Shown one piece after another: positions 26,230-34,680 of a stretch of DNA of 64,000 nucleotides. The position numbers were made by a program, and so were the translations under genes. Source of the stretch: Pseudomonadota bacterium. Lineage in GTDB: Bacteria > Pseudomonadota > Gammaproteobacteria > Steroidobacterales > Steroidobacteraceae. The notes below the pieces were generated by a model. It had not been told where the DNA came from. It searched no databases and saw only the letters and a list, made by a program, of their open reading frames with translations. The stretch lies in NCBI GenBank assembly GCA_025356075.1, contig JANXUT010000055.1, positions 62,001-126,000 on the forward strand, read 5' to 3'. Each line of letters opens with the position of its first letter. The stretch's first letter is position 1.

Positions 26230-26562
26230 TCAGGCCTTCGGGATCACGCCACCCGGCGTGAGCTTGTCGAGGGCCGCCGGCAGGAGCTGCGACAGCTTCG
26301 CCGTCAGTTCCGGCACCGACAAGCCCGCCTTCGCGGCGAGTTCCTGCACCGCGTTTGAGCCGAGCACCTGGTGAATCTGGTCGGCGGTAATCGGCTGGTT
26401 GGGTCCGGTGCCGACCCACGAGCGCACCGTCGAGCCGAAGCCCTGCTTCTCGAACTGGTTGACCACGCCCTGCACGCCGCCGTTCTGCTCGAGGACGTGG
26501 TTGACCACGCCCACCATTGCGGCGCCGACGACACCACCCAGCATTCCGTCAAAGAGTCCCAT
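26230..26562 (-). CDS. YidB-like (DUF937) protein
   Basis: A 110-residue small protein of the YidB/DUF937 family. ATG at 26562 is preceded by GGAGG at 8 nt and gives the family start MGLFDGMLGGVVGAAM; an ATG 15 bases earlier lacks such a site. The C-terminal half NQPITADQIHQVLGSNAVQELAAKAG and the LSQLLPAALDKLTPGG tail are the conserved family blocks. A Gly/Val-rich N-terminus could associate with membranes. No function is established for the family. Convergent with the DAO oxidase gene. Confidence 0.88.
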   Translation of the reverse strand: MGLFDGMLGGVVGAAMVGVVNHVLEQNGGVQGVVNQFEKQGFGSTVRSWVGTGPNQPITADQIHQVLGSNAVQELAAKAGLSVPELTAKLSQLLPAALDKLTPGGVIPKA

Positions 26563-26641
26563 GATCGCCTCCACCATCCAGCCGTAGGTTCAACGCAGCA
26601 TTGTACGGGCATCCGCGCCGGCCGACACGGCCAGGGAGCCC

Positions 26642-27904
26642 CTACGCGGCGAGTTCCCGCAGCACTGCCCCGACGGCGGCAATCTCGGCGGCGGTGTTGT
26701 AGTGCGCCAAGCCGATCCGGGCGACGCCACCGTTGTCACGCACGCCGAGGACGCCGGCGATCTCGTAGGCGTAGAAGGAGCCGTTCCAGACGAAGATATT
26801 GCGCCGCGCGAACGCCTCGGCGATCGCCGCCGGCGTGTGCCCCGCGATCGTGAAGCTGAACGTCGGCACGCGGCCGTGGTTCGCCGCGGGATCGGAGATA
26901 CCGAAGATCCGCATCTTGGGGAGCTCCGCGGCGATCGACAGGAATTGCCGCGACAGCTCGCTTTCATGCGCGCTCGCGGCGCTGTAGCCGCGCTCGATCC
27001 GCGTCCTGAGCGAAGCGCCCGCGGCGCCGCCGAACTCCTCGCCCAGCCACGCCATGTGCTCGATCGCACCGACAGTACCGAGCTGCGCTTCGAACGAGGG
27101 CGTGCCGGGCGCGTGGCGGTAGGGCATCGTGTCCGGCGACGGCCGAACCTTGAGTGGCCGCAGCCGCTCGGCGATTTCCGTGCGGACGTAGGCGAGGCCG
27201 GCGTGCGGGCCGAAGTACTTGTAGGGCGAGGTCATCAGGAGATCGCAGCCGATCGCGCCTGCATTGAGCGCGAAGTGCGGCGCCGACTGCACGGCGTCGA
27301 CGACCGTGACCGCGCCGACCGAGCGACCGGCCGCAACGATACGCTCGACATCGTTGATGGTGCCGAGGAGGTTGCTGGCGTGATTGCAGGCGATGAGGCG
27401 CGTACGGGGACCGACGAGATCGGCGAGCATGTCGTAGCGATACTGGAATGTCGCCGTATCGAACTCGAGCCAGCGCACCGAGACGCCGCGCTCCTCGGCC
27501 GCGATCAGCCATGGCGCGATGTTCGAATCGTGATCCATGCGCGACACGACGATCTCATCGCCCGCGCGCCACTCGCGCGCGAGCATGCGCGAGAAGTGGA
27601 AGATCAGGCTCGTCGTGTTGAGGCCGAACACGACCTCCTGGGCATTGGCGGCGCCGAGAAACGTCGCCGCGGTAGCGTGAGCCGCCAGCATCGTGTCCTC
27701 GGCGAGGCGCGAGGTGCGAAAGAGCCCGCCGTCGTTGGCGCAATGCTCGATGAGCGACTCGCGCATGCGCTCGAGCACCCGCGCGGCGACCTGCGTTCCG
27801 CCAGGGGCATCGCCGTAGAGGCGGACCATGCCGTCATCGGTCTGCGCGAGCGCCGGAAAAGCGGCCCGAACCTTCTCTTCATTCCAGGCGGGCGCGGACT
27901 TCAA
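26642..27904 (-). CDS. SufS-like class V aminotransferase-fold PLP enzyme, active-site Cys not seen
   Basis: A 420-residue pyridoxal-phosphate protein of the cysteine-desulfurase-like group (TIGR01976 type). PLP contacts: SRMDHDSNIAPW, CNHASNLLGT, VVDAVQSAPH and the Schiff-base lysine Lys229 in TSPYKYFGPH. In true desulfurases a mobile loop near the C-terminus holds a Cys; the corresponding region here reads FVWNGSFYAYEIAGVLG, with no Cys, so sulfur transfer is doubtful and another lyase or transferase reaction is likely. The start is uncertain: a TTG at 27904 has GAGG upstream and a suitable spacing, whereas an in-frame TTG at 27958 adds an Arg-rich segment. Confidence 0.87.
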   Translation of the reverse strand: MKSAPAWNEEKVRAAFPALAQTDDGMVRLYGDAPGGTQVAARVLERMRESLIEHCANDGGLFRTSRLAEDTMLAAHATAATFLGAANAQEVVFGLNTTSLIFHFSRMLAREWRAGDEIVVSRMDHDSNIAPWLIAAEERGVSVRWLEFDTATFQYRYDMLADLVGPRTRLIACNHASNLLGTINDVERIVAAGRSVGAVTVVDAVQSAPHFALNAGAIGCDLLMTSPYKYFGPHAGLAYVRTEIAERLRPLKVRPSPDTMPYRHAPGTPSFEAQLGTVGAIEHMAWLGEEFGGAAGASLRTRIERGYSAASAHESELSRQFLSIAAELPKMRIFGISDPAANHGRVPTFSFTIAGHTPAAIAEAFARRNIFVWNGSFYAYEIAGVLGVRDNGGVARIGLAHYNTAAEIAAVGAVLRELAA

Positions 27905-28258
27905 GATGCGTAACCTCGTTCGGGACAGGCACAACCGGCCGGAATCCGGCGGCGGCAAAGCGTAGCGGGGCGCGCGGACTTTGTCAGTTTCCCGACGTTT
28001 CGCGCGCGGGCGTCGCGGTTATCATTCGCTCCCGCTGCATTGTAGACTCGCGGCGACGGGTCGATTCGCGGCGCAGGCGAGCGAGCGGCCGGATGAGTTC
28101 GCCTCTCGCGGGCTCCGCTTTCGCCTTGCAGGAGTGCCCTCGCCCGGGCGGCTGGCCGCCGGCCGGCCCGCGCCAACTTGAGGACGGGTCGTCCGCCGCC
28201 GCACCGGCGGACCGCCCGAGGTTTCGCTCAGCTACCGCGCCATCGCGAGGAACTGGTC
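27905..28258. other. divergent intergenic region, 354 bp, no gene seen
   Basis: Gap between the SufS-like gene (leftward) and the CocE hydrolase gene (rightward). No convincing ORF. It should hold promoters for both, but no strong -35/-10 pair stands out. A perfect 8-bp inverted repeat (GTCCGCCG at 28191-28198, CGGCGGAC at 28205-28212, 6-nt loop) lies 47 bp before the CocE start and could form a hairpin in its leader. Confidence 0.5.
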
Positions 28259-30064
28259 ATGCACAGCAGGCTTCTGGCCGTCATCGTCGGCTTCATCGCT
28301 GCCCTCGCGCAGGCGGGTACCGCATCGGCGGCAACGGCCGAGGCTCTCAACGACGCCGCGAAAGTCACGCTCGAATGGGGCGTCAAGATCCCGCTGCGCG
28401 ATGGCGTGAAGCTGAATGCGACCGTCTACCGTCCGGCCGGCGCCGCGGCGGCGGCGCCTTGCATCTTTACGCTGACGCCCTACATCAGCCAGTCGTACCA
28501 CGACCGCGGCATGTACTTCGCCGCGCACGGGCTGCCGTTCCTGACCGTCGACGTGCGTGGCCGCGGCAATTCCGAGGGCGAGTTCCGGCCGCTGATCCAG
28601 GAAGCCCACGACGGCTACGACGTCGTCGAGTGGCTGGCGCGCCAGCCCTACTGCAACGGCAAGGTCTCGATGTGGGGCGGCAGCTATGCCGGCTACGACC
28701 AGTGGGCCGCCGCGCGCGACAACCCGCCGCACCTCGCGACGATCGTGCCGGTCGCCGCTCCCGCCGCCGGCATCGATTTCCCGGCGGCCTACAACATGTT
28801 TGCCTCCTACGACATCCAGTGGCTGACGTTCGTCAGCGGCAAGGCATCCCAGCTGGCGCTCTTCGGGGACGAGGCGTTCTGGGTGTCGGCCTACCGGCGC
28901 TGGTACGAATCGGGCGCGCCGTTTCGGGTGCTCGACCGGATCGTCGGCAACCCCTCGCCCATCTTCCAGGAGTGGCTCAACCATCCGGACGGCGATGCGT
29001 ACTGGGACTCCTACAACCCGAGCGCCGCCGACTACGCGCGCCTCGAGATCCCGATACTCACGATCACCGGCATGTACGACGGCGACCAGCCGGGCGCCCT
29101 CACCCACTACCGCCGCTACATGAAGAGCGCCTCATCCGCCGGGCGCGCGCGGCACTTCCTCGTGATCGGGCCGTGGGACCACGCCGGGACGCGCACTCCG
29201 CAGGCGGAGTTCGGTGGCCTCAAGTTCGGGCCGGCGAGCCTGGTTGACCTCCCGAAGCTGCACCTCGACTGGTACGCGTGGACGATGAGCGGCGGGACGC
29301 GGCCCGAGTTCCTCAAAAACGCTGTCGCCTACTACGTGACGGGTGCCGAGCGCTGGCGCTATGCCGAGTCGCTCGATGCCGTCACCGGTACCGCGACCCC
29401 GCTTTATCTCGGCTCGGCGAGCGGCGAGGCCTCCGACCTCTACGCCGGCGGCAGCCTGGCGGCGAAGCGGCATTCATCCGCAGGCTCCGATCATTACACC
29501 TACGACCCGCGCGACACGAGCATCGCGGCGGTCGAGGCGCTCGCCGATGGCCAGTCGCTCATCGACCAGCGCGTTGTGAACGCCGCGCGCACCAAGCTCG
29601 TCTACTACTCCGAACCCTTCACGGAAGACGCGGAGCTGAGCGGATTCTTTCGCTTCACCGCCTACATCGGCATCGACCAGCCCGACACCGACTTCGTCGT
29701 GACGGTCTCCGAGGTGTCGGCGGACGGCAGCGTCATACCGCTCGCGAACACCGTCATGCGGGCCCGCTACCGCGAGGGCCTGGGCACGCCGAAGCTCGTG
29801 CGTACGCGCGCGCCGCTCAAGTACGACTTCGATCGCTTCAGCTTCGCCTCGCGTCTCGTCGGCAAGGGCGCGCGCCTGCGCCTCATCCTCGGCGCCGCCG
29901 ATTCCATCGGGCTCGAGAAGAACTACAACGCCGGTGGCGTCGTCGCAGATGAGTCCGTGCGCGATGCGCGCCCCGTCGTCGTGACGCTCTACCACGACTC
30001 CGCGCATCCTAGCGCGCTCATCGTCCCGCACGCGGCTCCCGAGCACGCGCCGGCGGCGCACTGA
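28259..30064 (+). CDS. exported CocE/NonD family serine hydrolase
   Basis: A 601-residue alpha/beta hydrolase of the X-Pro dipeptidyl-peptidase/cocaine esterase family. Signal peptide LLAVIVGFIAALAQAGTASA places it outside the cytoplasm. The catalytic triad can be assigned: Ser142 in MWGGSYAGYDQW, Asp274 in GMYDGDQPG and His308 in GPWDHAGT. VDVRGRGNSEGEF holds the oxyanion-hole region. The C-terminal half is the beta-jelly-roll lid domain (ELSGFFRFTAYIGIDQPDTDF). Substrates in the family are esters, beta-lactam side chains or proline peptides; not assignable here. ATG at 28259 follows GCGAGGA. An ABC-F gene starts 19 bp downstream. Confidence 0.93.
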   Translation: MHSRLLAVIVGFIAALAQAGTASAATAEALNDAAKVTLEWGVKIPLRDGVKLNATVYRPAGAAAAAPCIFTLTPYISQSYHDRGMYFAAHGLPFLTVDVRGRGNSEGEFRPLIQEAHDGYDVVEWLARQPYCNGKVSMWGGSYAGYDQWAAARDNPPHLATIVPVAAPAAGIDFPAAYNMFASYDIQWLTFVSGKASQLALFGDEAFWVSAYRRWYESGAPFRVLDRIVGNPSPIFQEWLNHPDGDAYWDSYNPSAADYARLEIPILTITGMYDGDQPGALTHYRRYMKSASSAGRARHFLVIGPWDHAGTRTPQAEFGGLKFGPASLVDLPKLHLDWYAWTMSGGTRPEFLKNAVAYYVTGAERWRYAESLDAVTGTATPLYLGSASGEASDLYAGGSLAAKRHSSAGSDHYTYDPRDTSIAAVEALADGQSLIDQRVVNAARTKLVYYSEPFTEDAELSGFFRFTAYIGIDQPDTDFVVTVSEVSADGSVIPLANTVMRARYREGLGTPKLVRTRAPLKYDFDRFSFASRLVGKGARLRLILGAADSIGLEKNYNAGGVVADESVRDARPVVVTLYHDSAHPSALIVPHAAPEHAPAAH

Positions 30065-30083
30065 CGCCAAGGGCCCAGCGCCG

Positions 30084-31895
30084 ATGACCCTCGCCAGCCT
30101 GATCGACGGGCAGCTCGCCTATGGGCTGACCCCGCTCCTCGACCGCGCGAGCCTCACGGTGCTCGCGGGCGAGCGCGTCGGGCTCATCGGCCGCAATGGC
30201 ACGGGCAAGTCATCGCTCCTCGGCGTGATCGCGCGCCGCGTGCCTCTCGAGGAAGGCGAACTGCACTGGCGCGACGGCCTGCATATCGTCACGGTCGAGC
30301 AGGAACCGGTGCTGCCGCCGGCGGAGGATCTGCTCGCGAGCCTGCGCCTGCGTGGCGGGCTCGAGGACCTGCACGACGACCGCGAGCGCTGGCGCATCGA
30401 GGCGCGGCTGACCGAGTACCTCGAGCGCTTCAACTTGGCCGGGACCATCGCGCCGGAGCGCGCCTCCGGGGGCGAGCGCAAGCGCGGCGCGCTCGCGCTC
30501 GCCCTCGCGCTCGATCCCGACCTCCTGCTCCTCGATGAGCCGACGAACCACCTCGACGTCGACGGGATCGAGCTCCTCGAGAACCTGCTGCTGAAGGGAC
30601 CGGCGGCGATCTTCGTCACCCACGACCGCTACTTCCTTGACCGCGTCGCGACCCGCATCATCGAGCTCGACCGCGGGTACCTGCGTTCGTACCCCGGCAA
30701 CTTCTCGGCCTACAAGGAACGCAAGGGCGAGCAGCTCGCCGCCGAGGCCGTCGCGAATCGCAAGTTCGACAAGTTCTGGGCGCAGGAAGAGGTCTGGATC
30801 CGCCGCGGCATCGAGGCGAGGCGCACGCGCGACGAGGGCCGCGTCCGCCGCCTCGAGGGCCTCAGGGTCGAGCGCGCCGCGCGGCGCGAGCGCCTCGGCG
30901 ACCTGAAGCTCTCGATCGACTCGCGCGAGCGCTCCGGCAAGCTCGTCGCCGAGCTCGAGGGAGTGTCGAAGGCCTTCGGTTCGAAGGTCATCGCCCGGGA
31001 CCTCTCGATGACCGTGATGCGCGGCGACCGGATCGGCATCTTGGGCGCGAACGGCGCCGGCAAGTCGACGCTGATCCGCCTCATCCTCGGCGAGCTCGCA
31101 CCCGATTCCGGTCGCGTGCGCCTCGGCACGAACGTGCAGGTCGCCTACTTCGACCAGATGCGCGACCAGCTCGATCTCACGCGCACGGTTGGCGAGACGA
31201 TAAGCCCGGGATCCGACTGGGTCGAGATCAACGGCGAGCGCAAGCACGTCAGCAGCTACCTCGCGGATTTCCTGTTCTCGCCGCAGCGGGCCGGGACGCC
31301 GGTCGCCGCGCTCTCGGGCGGCGAGCGCAATCGCCTCCTGCTCGCGCGCCTGTTCGCGCGTCCCGCGAACGTGCTCGTCCTCGATGAGCCGACCAACGAC
31401 CTCGACATGGAGTCGCTCGACCTCCTCGAGGCCGCGATCCAGGTATTCCCGGGGACGTTGCTGCTCGTCAGCCACGACCGCGCATTCGTCGACAACGTCG
31501 TCACGCAAACTATCGCGCCGCTCGGCGACGGACGCTGGCACGAGTACGTCGGGGGCTACACGGACTGGCTGGCGCAGCGGCCCTCCGGCGCGATCCTCGC
31601 CCAGGCACCCGCCCCGACCCAGGCGCCCGACGTCGTGCCACTGCGCGCTCGCGCGCGCTTGTCCTTCAAGGACCAGCGCGAGCTCGAGGGCCTCCCGGCG
31701 GCGATCGAAGCGCTCGAGCGCGAGCTCAAGGCGCTCAACGCGCGCATGGCCTCGCCCGACTACCGCCACACGCCGGCGGGCGACATGGCCGTGGATGGCC
31801 ACCGGATCGCGGAGATCGAGGGCCTCCTGCTCACCCACCTCGCACGCTGGGACGCGCTCGAATCGCGCGCGGCGCGCCCGGGGACCCCTCGCTAG
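30084..31895 (+). CDS. uup: ABC-F family ATPase, Uup-like
   Basis: A 603-residue soluble protein with two ATP-binding cassettes and no membrane segments, as in ABC-F ribosome-associated ATPases. First cassette: Walker A GRNGTGKSS, signature ASGGERKRGAL, Walker B LLLLDEPTNHLD. Second: GANGAGKST, LSGGERNRLLL and VLVLDEPTNDLD. The inter-domain linker (about residues 215-290) is highly charged and helical. The C-terminal LSFKDQRELEGLPAAIEALERELKAL coiled-coil extension is the feature that separates Uup from EttA. Uup is linked to ribosome function and reduced precise excision of transposons in E. coli. Probably co-transcribed with the CocE gene. Confidence 0.95.
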   Translation: MTLASLIDGQLAYGLTPLLDRASLTVLAGERVGLIGRNGTGKSSLLGVIARRVPLEEGELHWRDGLHIVTVEQEPVLPPAEDLLASLRLRGGLEDLHDDRERWRIEARLTEYLERFNLAGTIAPERASGGERKRGALALALALDPDLLLLDEPTNHLDVDGIELLENLLLKGPAAIFVTHDRYFLDRVATRIIELDRGYLRSYPGNFSAYKERKGEQLAAEAVANRKFDKFWAQEEVWIRRGIEARRTRDEGRVRRLEGLRVERAARRERLGDLKLSIDSRERSGKLVAELEGVSKAFGSKVIARDLSMTVMRGDRIGILGANGAGKSTLIRLILGELAPDSGRVRLGTNVQVAYFDQMRDQLDLTRTVGETISPGSDWVEINGERKHVSSYLADFLFSPQRAGTPVAALSGGERNRLLLARLFARPANVLVLDEPTNDLDMESLDLLEAAIQVFPGTLLLVSHDRAFVDNVVTQTIAPLGDGRWHEYVGGYTDWLAQRPSGAILAQAPAPTQAPDVVPLRARARLSFKDQRELEGLPAAIEALERELKALNARMASPDYRHTPAGDMAVDGHRIAEIEGLLLTHLARWDALESRAARPGTPR

Positions 31896-31920
31896 GGACT
31901 CGACCGACGCAGGCTCGAAG

Positions 31921-32538
31921 TCAGAACCAGCTGTAGTTGAAGCTGACGCTGACCCGCTCGCCGGCGACCCGATTGGCCGGCACCTCGTGACGCAACCAGC
32001 TCTCGAAGAGCACGAGGGTCCCGGCCCGCGCCGGAATCACGACCCAGGGCCCGAGGTCCCCTCGCGCCCCGGCGCGCCTCGGCGGTGCCGCCATCATCCG
32101 CTCGAGCCTGGGATCCTCGAGCTTGAGCCCCGGGGCGCCGGGCGGCGTTGCGAGGTAGTACGTGCCGCTGATGCTGGAGAGCGGATGCAGGTGCAGCCCG
32201 TGAGCGACCCGCCGCGGCATGATGTTGACCCAGCAGTCGGTCATCGCGAGCGCTCTGTCCTTGAGGTCGAAGGCGAGCGAGCGCGCGAACCGCGCGACGT
32301 GGCCATCGAGTTTCCTCTCGAGCGCCGCGAAGGTCGGTGACACCGTCTGCACGCGGCTGACCGACCCGTAGGACGTGTAGCCACCGTGGTAGTTCTCAAT
32401 CGACCAGCGGCGCCCCGCGGCATCGTCGGCCCGGAGCTGGTGGCATTCGGCGAGCAGCCGGCGGTCGAGCGCGAGGCTGCCACCGGGTCGCAGGCGCGCG
32501 GTGTAGACGCGGGTCGGGAAGAGGCTCCGGATCGTCAT
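31921..32538 (-). CDS. putative 2-oxoglutarate/Fe(II)-dependent oxygenase (TIGR02466 type)
   Basis: A 205-residue protein with the double-stranded beta-helix signature of small 2OG-Fe(II) oxygenases: WVNIMPRRVAHGLHLHPLSSISGTYYL holds the first His-containing strand, and TLVLFESWLRHEVPANRVAGERVSVSFNY carries the distal His and the Arg expected to bind 2-oxoglutarate. The N-terminal LFPTRVYTARL and a C-terminal FNYSWF match the TIGR02466 family, whose members also occur in cyanophage. ATG at 32538 is the natural start. Convergent with uup (25-bp gap). Substrate unknown. Confidence 0.87.
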   Translation of the reverse strand: MTIRSLFPTRVYTARLRPGGSLALDRRLLAECHQLRADDAAGRRWSIENYHGGYTSYGSVSRVQTVSPTFAALERKLDGHVARFARSLAFDLKDRALAMTDCWVNIMPRRVAHGLHLHPLSSISGTYYLATPPGAPGLKLEDPRLERMMAAPPRRAGARGDLGPWVVIPARAGTLVLFESWLRHEVPANRVAGERVSVSFNYSWF

Positions 32539-32600
32539 GGCCGGGCAGTATACGGACCCCCGTCGGGGACCCCGGCCGGGCCCGCGATGAATTTCGGGCC

Positions 32601-32628
32601 AAAAAAAAGGGCGGGACCAAGCCCGCCC
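32601..32628 (-). terminator. rho-independent terminator of the quinone oxidoreductase gene
   Basis: On the minus strand a perfect 7-bp stem GGGCGGG/CCCGCCC (32622-32628 with 32609-32615) with a 6-nt loop is followed by eight uninterrupted T residues (32608-32601). It lies 170-200 bp past the stop of the leftward quinone oxidoreductase and 60 bp before the 2OG-oxygenase start, separating the two transcripts. Confidence 0.85.
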
Positions 32629-32800
32629 CGAGGGGGTTCTGTCTCGGCCGAGTGGCGGGGGCGGCTTGCGCGGGCACCGGGCGACTCGTCGATGGAGTGA
32701 CTTTAAGAGCGCGCCCGGGGACTGACAAACGAGTTTTTTGCAGTGCACAAGTGAGCGCAATTCATCCGTCCGCGACCCCCGAGGGGCGCGTCGCGAGCCG

Positions 32801-33778
32801 TCACTTCATCGAAATGACGACCTTCCCCTTCGCCTCCCGGTCGACGACCTGCCGGAGCGCCTCCGCGAACCGATCGAGCGGAAAGGTCCCCGACACGTGC
32901 GGCTTGAGGCGCCCACTCGCGCACCAGTCGAGCACGGTCTGCATGTGCTTCGCGTTCGCGCCCGGGTTCGCCCGCGCCCAGCCGCCCCAGAAGACGCCGA
33001 CGGCGGAGGCTTGCTTGAGGAGCAGCAGGTTGAGCGGCAGCTTCGGGATGTCGCCGGCCGCAAATCCGACGACGAGGTAGCGCCCGCCCGGCGCGAGTGC
33101 CCGGATCATCGGTTCCGTGTACGGCCCACCGACCGGGTCGTAGACGACATCGACGCCGGCGCCACTGGTGAGTACCTTGATGCGCTCGCGCAGGTCCTCG
33201 CGTGCGTAGTTGATAACCTCCTCCGCGCCGTACTCGCGACAGAGCGCAAGCTTCTCGTCGGTCGAGGCCGCCGCGATCACCCTCGCACCGAACTCATTGC
33301 CGAGTTCGACCGCGGTGAGGCCCACGCCACCGGCGGCACCGAGCACGAGCAGGCGCTCGCCGCTCTTGAGCGCAGCACGGTCCTTGAGCGCGTGGAACGA
33401 GGTGCCGTAGACGATCGACATCCCGGCGGCGGCCGCATCGCCGAGCGAGTCCGGGATTGCGAATGCCTGGTCGGCCGGTACCACGACCGCTTCGGCGTAG
33501 CCGCCGTGAACGGCGGTCGCAAGTACGCGGGTGCCGGGCCTGGGTCCCGTCGTCTCGGGCCCGAGCGCGCGCACGACGCCTGCGACCTCCGCGCCCGGTG
33601 AGAACGGCAACGGCGGCTTCACCTGGTACTTGCCCTCGACCATTAAGGCGTCCATGAAGTTGACGCCGGCGGCGCGCACCTCGAGCAAGAGTTCGCCGCG
33701 CCGCGGCGTGGGGACCGGGACGTCCTCGACCTTGAGGTCGGTGTACGGGCCGAACGCCCGGCAGATGACGGCGCGCAT
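32801..33778 (-). CDS. NADPH:quinone oxidoreductase family protein (medium-chain reductase)
   Basis: A 325-residue zinc-independent medium-chain dehydrogenase/reductase. Quinone-reductase features: VRAAGVNFMDALMVEGKYQ with Asn in place of the zinc-ligand Cys, PFSPGAEVAGVV, the nucleotide-binding motif VLGAAGGVGLTAVELG and VYDPVGG. It reduces quinones or enones with NADPH; the physiological substrate is not known. Stand-alone gene ending at a strong terminator; starts 72 bp from the cysQ end. Confidence 0.93.
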   Translation of the reverse strand: MRAVICRAFGPYTDLKVEDVPVPTPRRGELLLEVRAAGVNFMDALMVEGKYQVKPPLPFSPGAEVAGVVRALGPETTGPRPGTRVLATAVHGGYAEAVVVPADQAFAIPDSLGDAAAAGMSIVYGTSFHALKDRAALKSGERLLVLGAAGGVGLTAVELGNEFGARVIAAASTDEKLALCREYGAEEVINYAREDLRERIKVLTSGAGVDVVYDPVGGPYTEPMIRALAPGGRYLVVGFAAGDIPKLPLNLLLLKQASAVGVFWGGWARANPGANAKHMQTVLDWCASGRLKPHVSGTFPLDRFAEALRQVVDREAKGKVVISMK

Positions 33779-33850
33779 GCGAAAGCCTCTTGGCTAGGTG
33801 GATCGAGTGGCAGCCGCGGCGGCACGGTCGAGCCCGAGACCGCCCGCGGG

Positions 33851-34666
33851 TCAGTCGCCGAGCGGCGCCAGCCAGTCACGCCCGGCGTCACCGTACGCGA
33901 CGAAGTGGGGATTCAGGATGTCGGCCTTCGTATTGTAGCGAAGCGCCGCACCGTCCCGCGTCACGACCGCGCCGCCGGCCGCGACCAGTACCGCCTGCGC
34001 CGCCGCCGTGTCCCACTCGGAGGTGGGCCCGAGACGCGGATATACGTCCGCGCCACCCTCGGCGACGATGCAGAACTTGAGTGCGCTGCCGGTTGGAACA
34101 AGTTCATGGGGTCCGACGCGGGCGAGAAACGCATCGAGGGAATCGCCGCGGTGCGAGCGGCTGCCGACGACGCGGACCGGGTTCGCCGCCGGCCGTCGCG
34201 TCGCGATTCGCTCGGGACCCGCCGGTCCCGCGCGCCGCGTCGCGCCGACGCCGGGCACGCCCGTGTAGACCCTCGCGCGCGCCGGGACTCCGACGACGCC
34301 GAGCGCGGCGTCATGACCGACGATGAGCGCGACGTTGACGGTGAACTCCCCGTTCCTGGCGAGGAACTCGCGCGTTCCATCAAGCGGATCGACCAGCCAG
34401 TACACGGGCCAGCGGCGGCGCTCATCGAAGGGAATCGCCGCCGCCTCCTCCGACAGCACCGGCACGCCCGGCGTCAGGGCGCCGAGCGCCGCAAGGATCA
34501 GCCGGTGCGAGGCGAGATCGGCGCGGGTCAGCGGCGAGTCGTCGTCCTTCAGCGTCGCCCCGGCGTCGCTCGAGGCGTAGACCTCCATGATGGCGTCCCC
34601 GGCGCGGCGAACGATCCCGACGACGGGCTCGAGGAGCGTCGCGGGCTCAAGGATCGCGGCGTTCAC
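33851..34666 (-). CDS. cysQ: 3'(2'),5'-bisphosphate nucleotidase CysQ
   Basis: A 271-residue magnesium-dependent, lithium-sensitive phosphatase of the inositol monophosphatase family. It removes the 3'-phosphate from PAP, the by-product of PAPS reduction, and can control PAPS levels. Metal-binding motifs: LSEEAAA and WLVDPLDGTREF, with GSALKFCIVAEGGADVYPR and TSEWDTAAAQAVL near the C-terminus. The likely start is GTG at 34666, 15 bp after the end of cysNC; there is no ATG in a suitable position, and the protein then begins MNAAILEPATLLEPV, the usual family N-terminus. Last gene of the cysH-cysD-cysNC-cysQ set, matching its job. Confidence 0.93.
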   Translation of the reverse strand: MNAAILEPATLLEPVVGIVRRAGDAIMEVYASSDAGATLKDDDSPLTRADLASHRLILAALGALTPGVPVLSEEAAAIPFDERRRWPVYWLVDPLDGTREFLARNGEFTVNVALIVGHDAALGVVGVPARARVYTGVPGVGATRRAGPAGPERIATRRPAANPVRVVGSRSHRGDSLDAFLARVGPHELVPTGSALKFCIVAEGGADVYPRLGPTSEWDTAAAQAVLVAAGGAVVTRDGAALRYNTKADILNPHFVAYGDAGRDWLAPLGD

Positions 34667-34680
34667 GACCGAGGGGCGCC

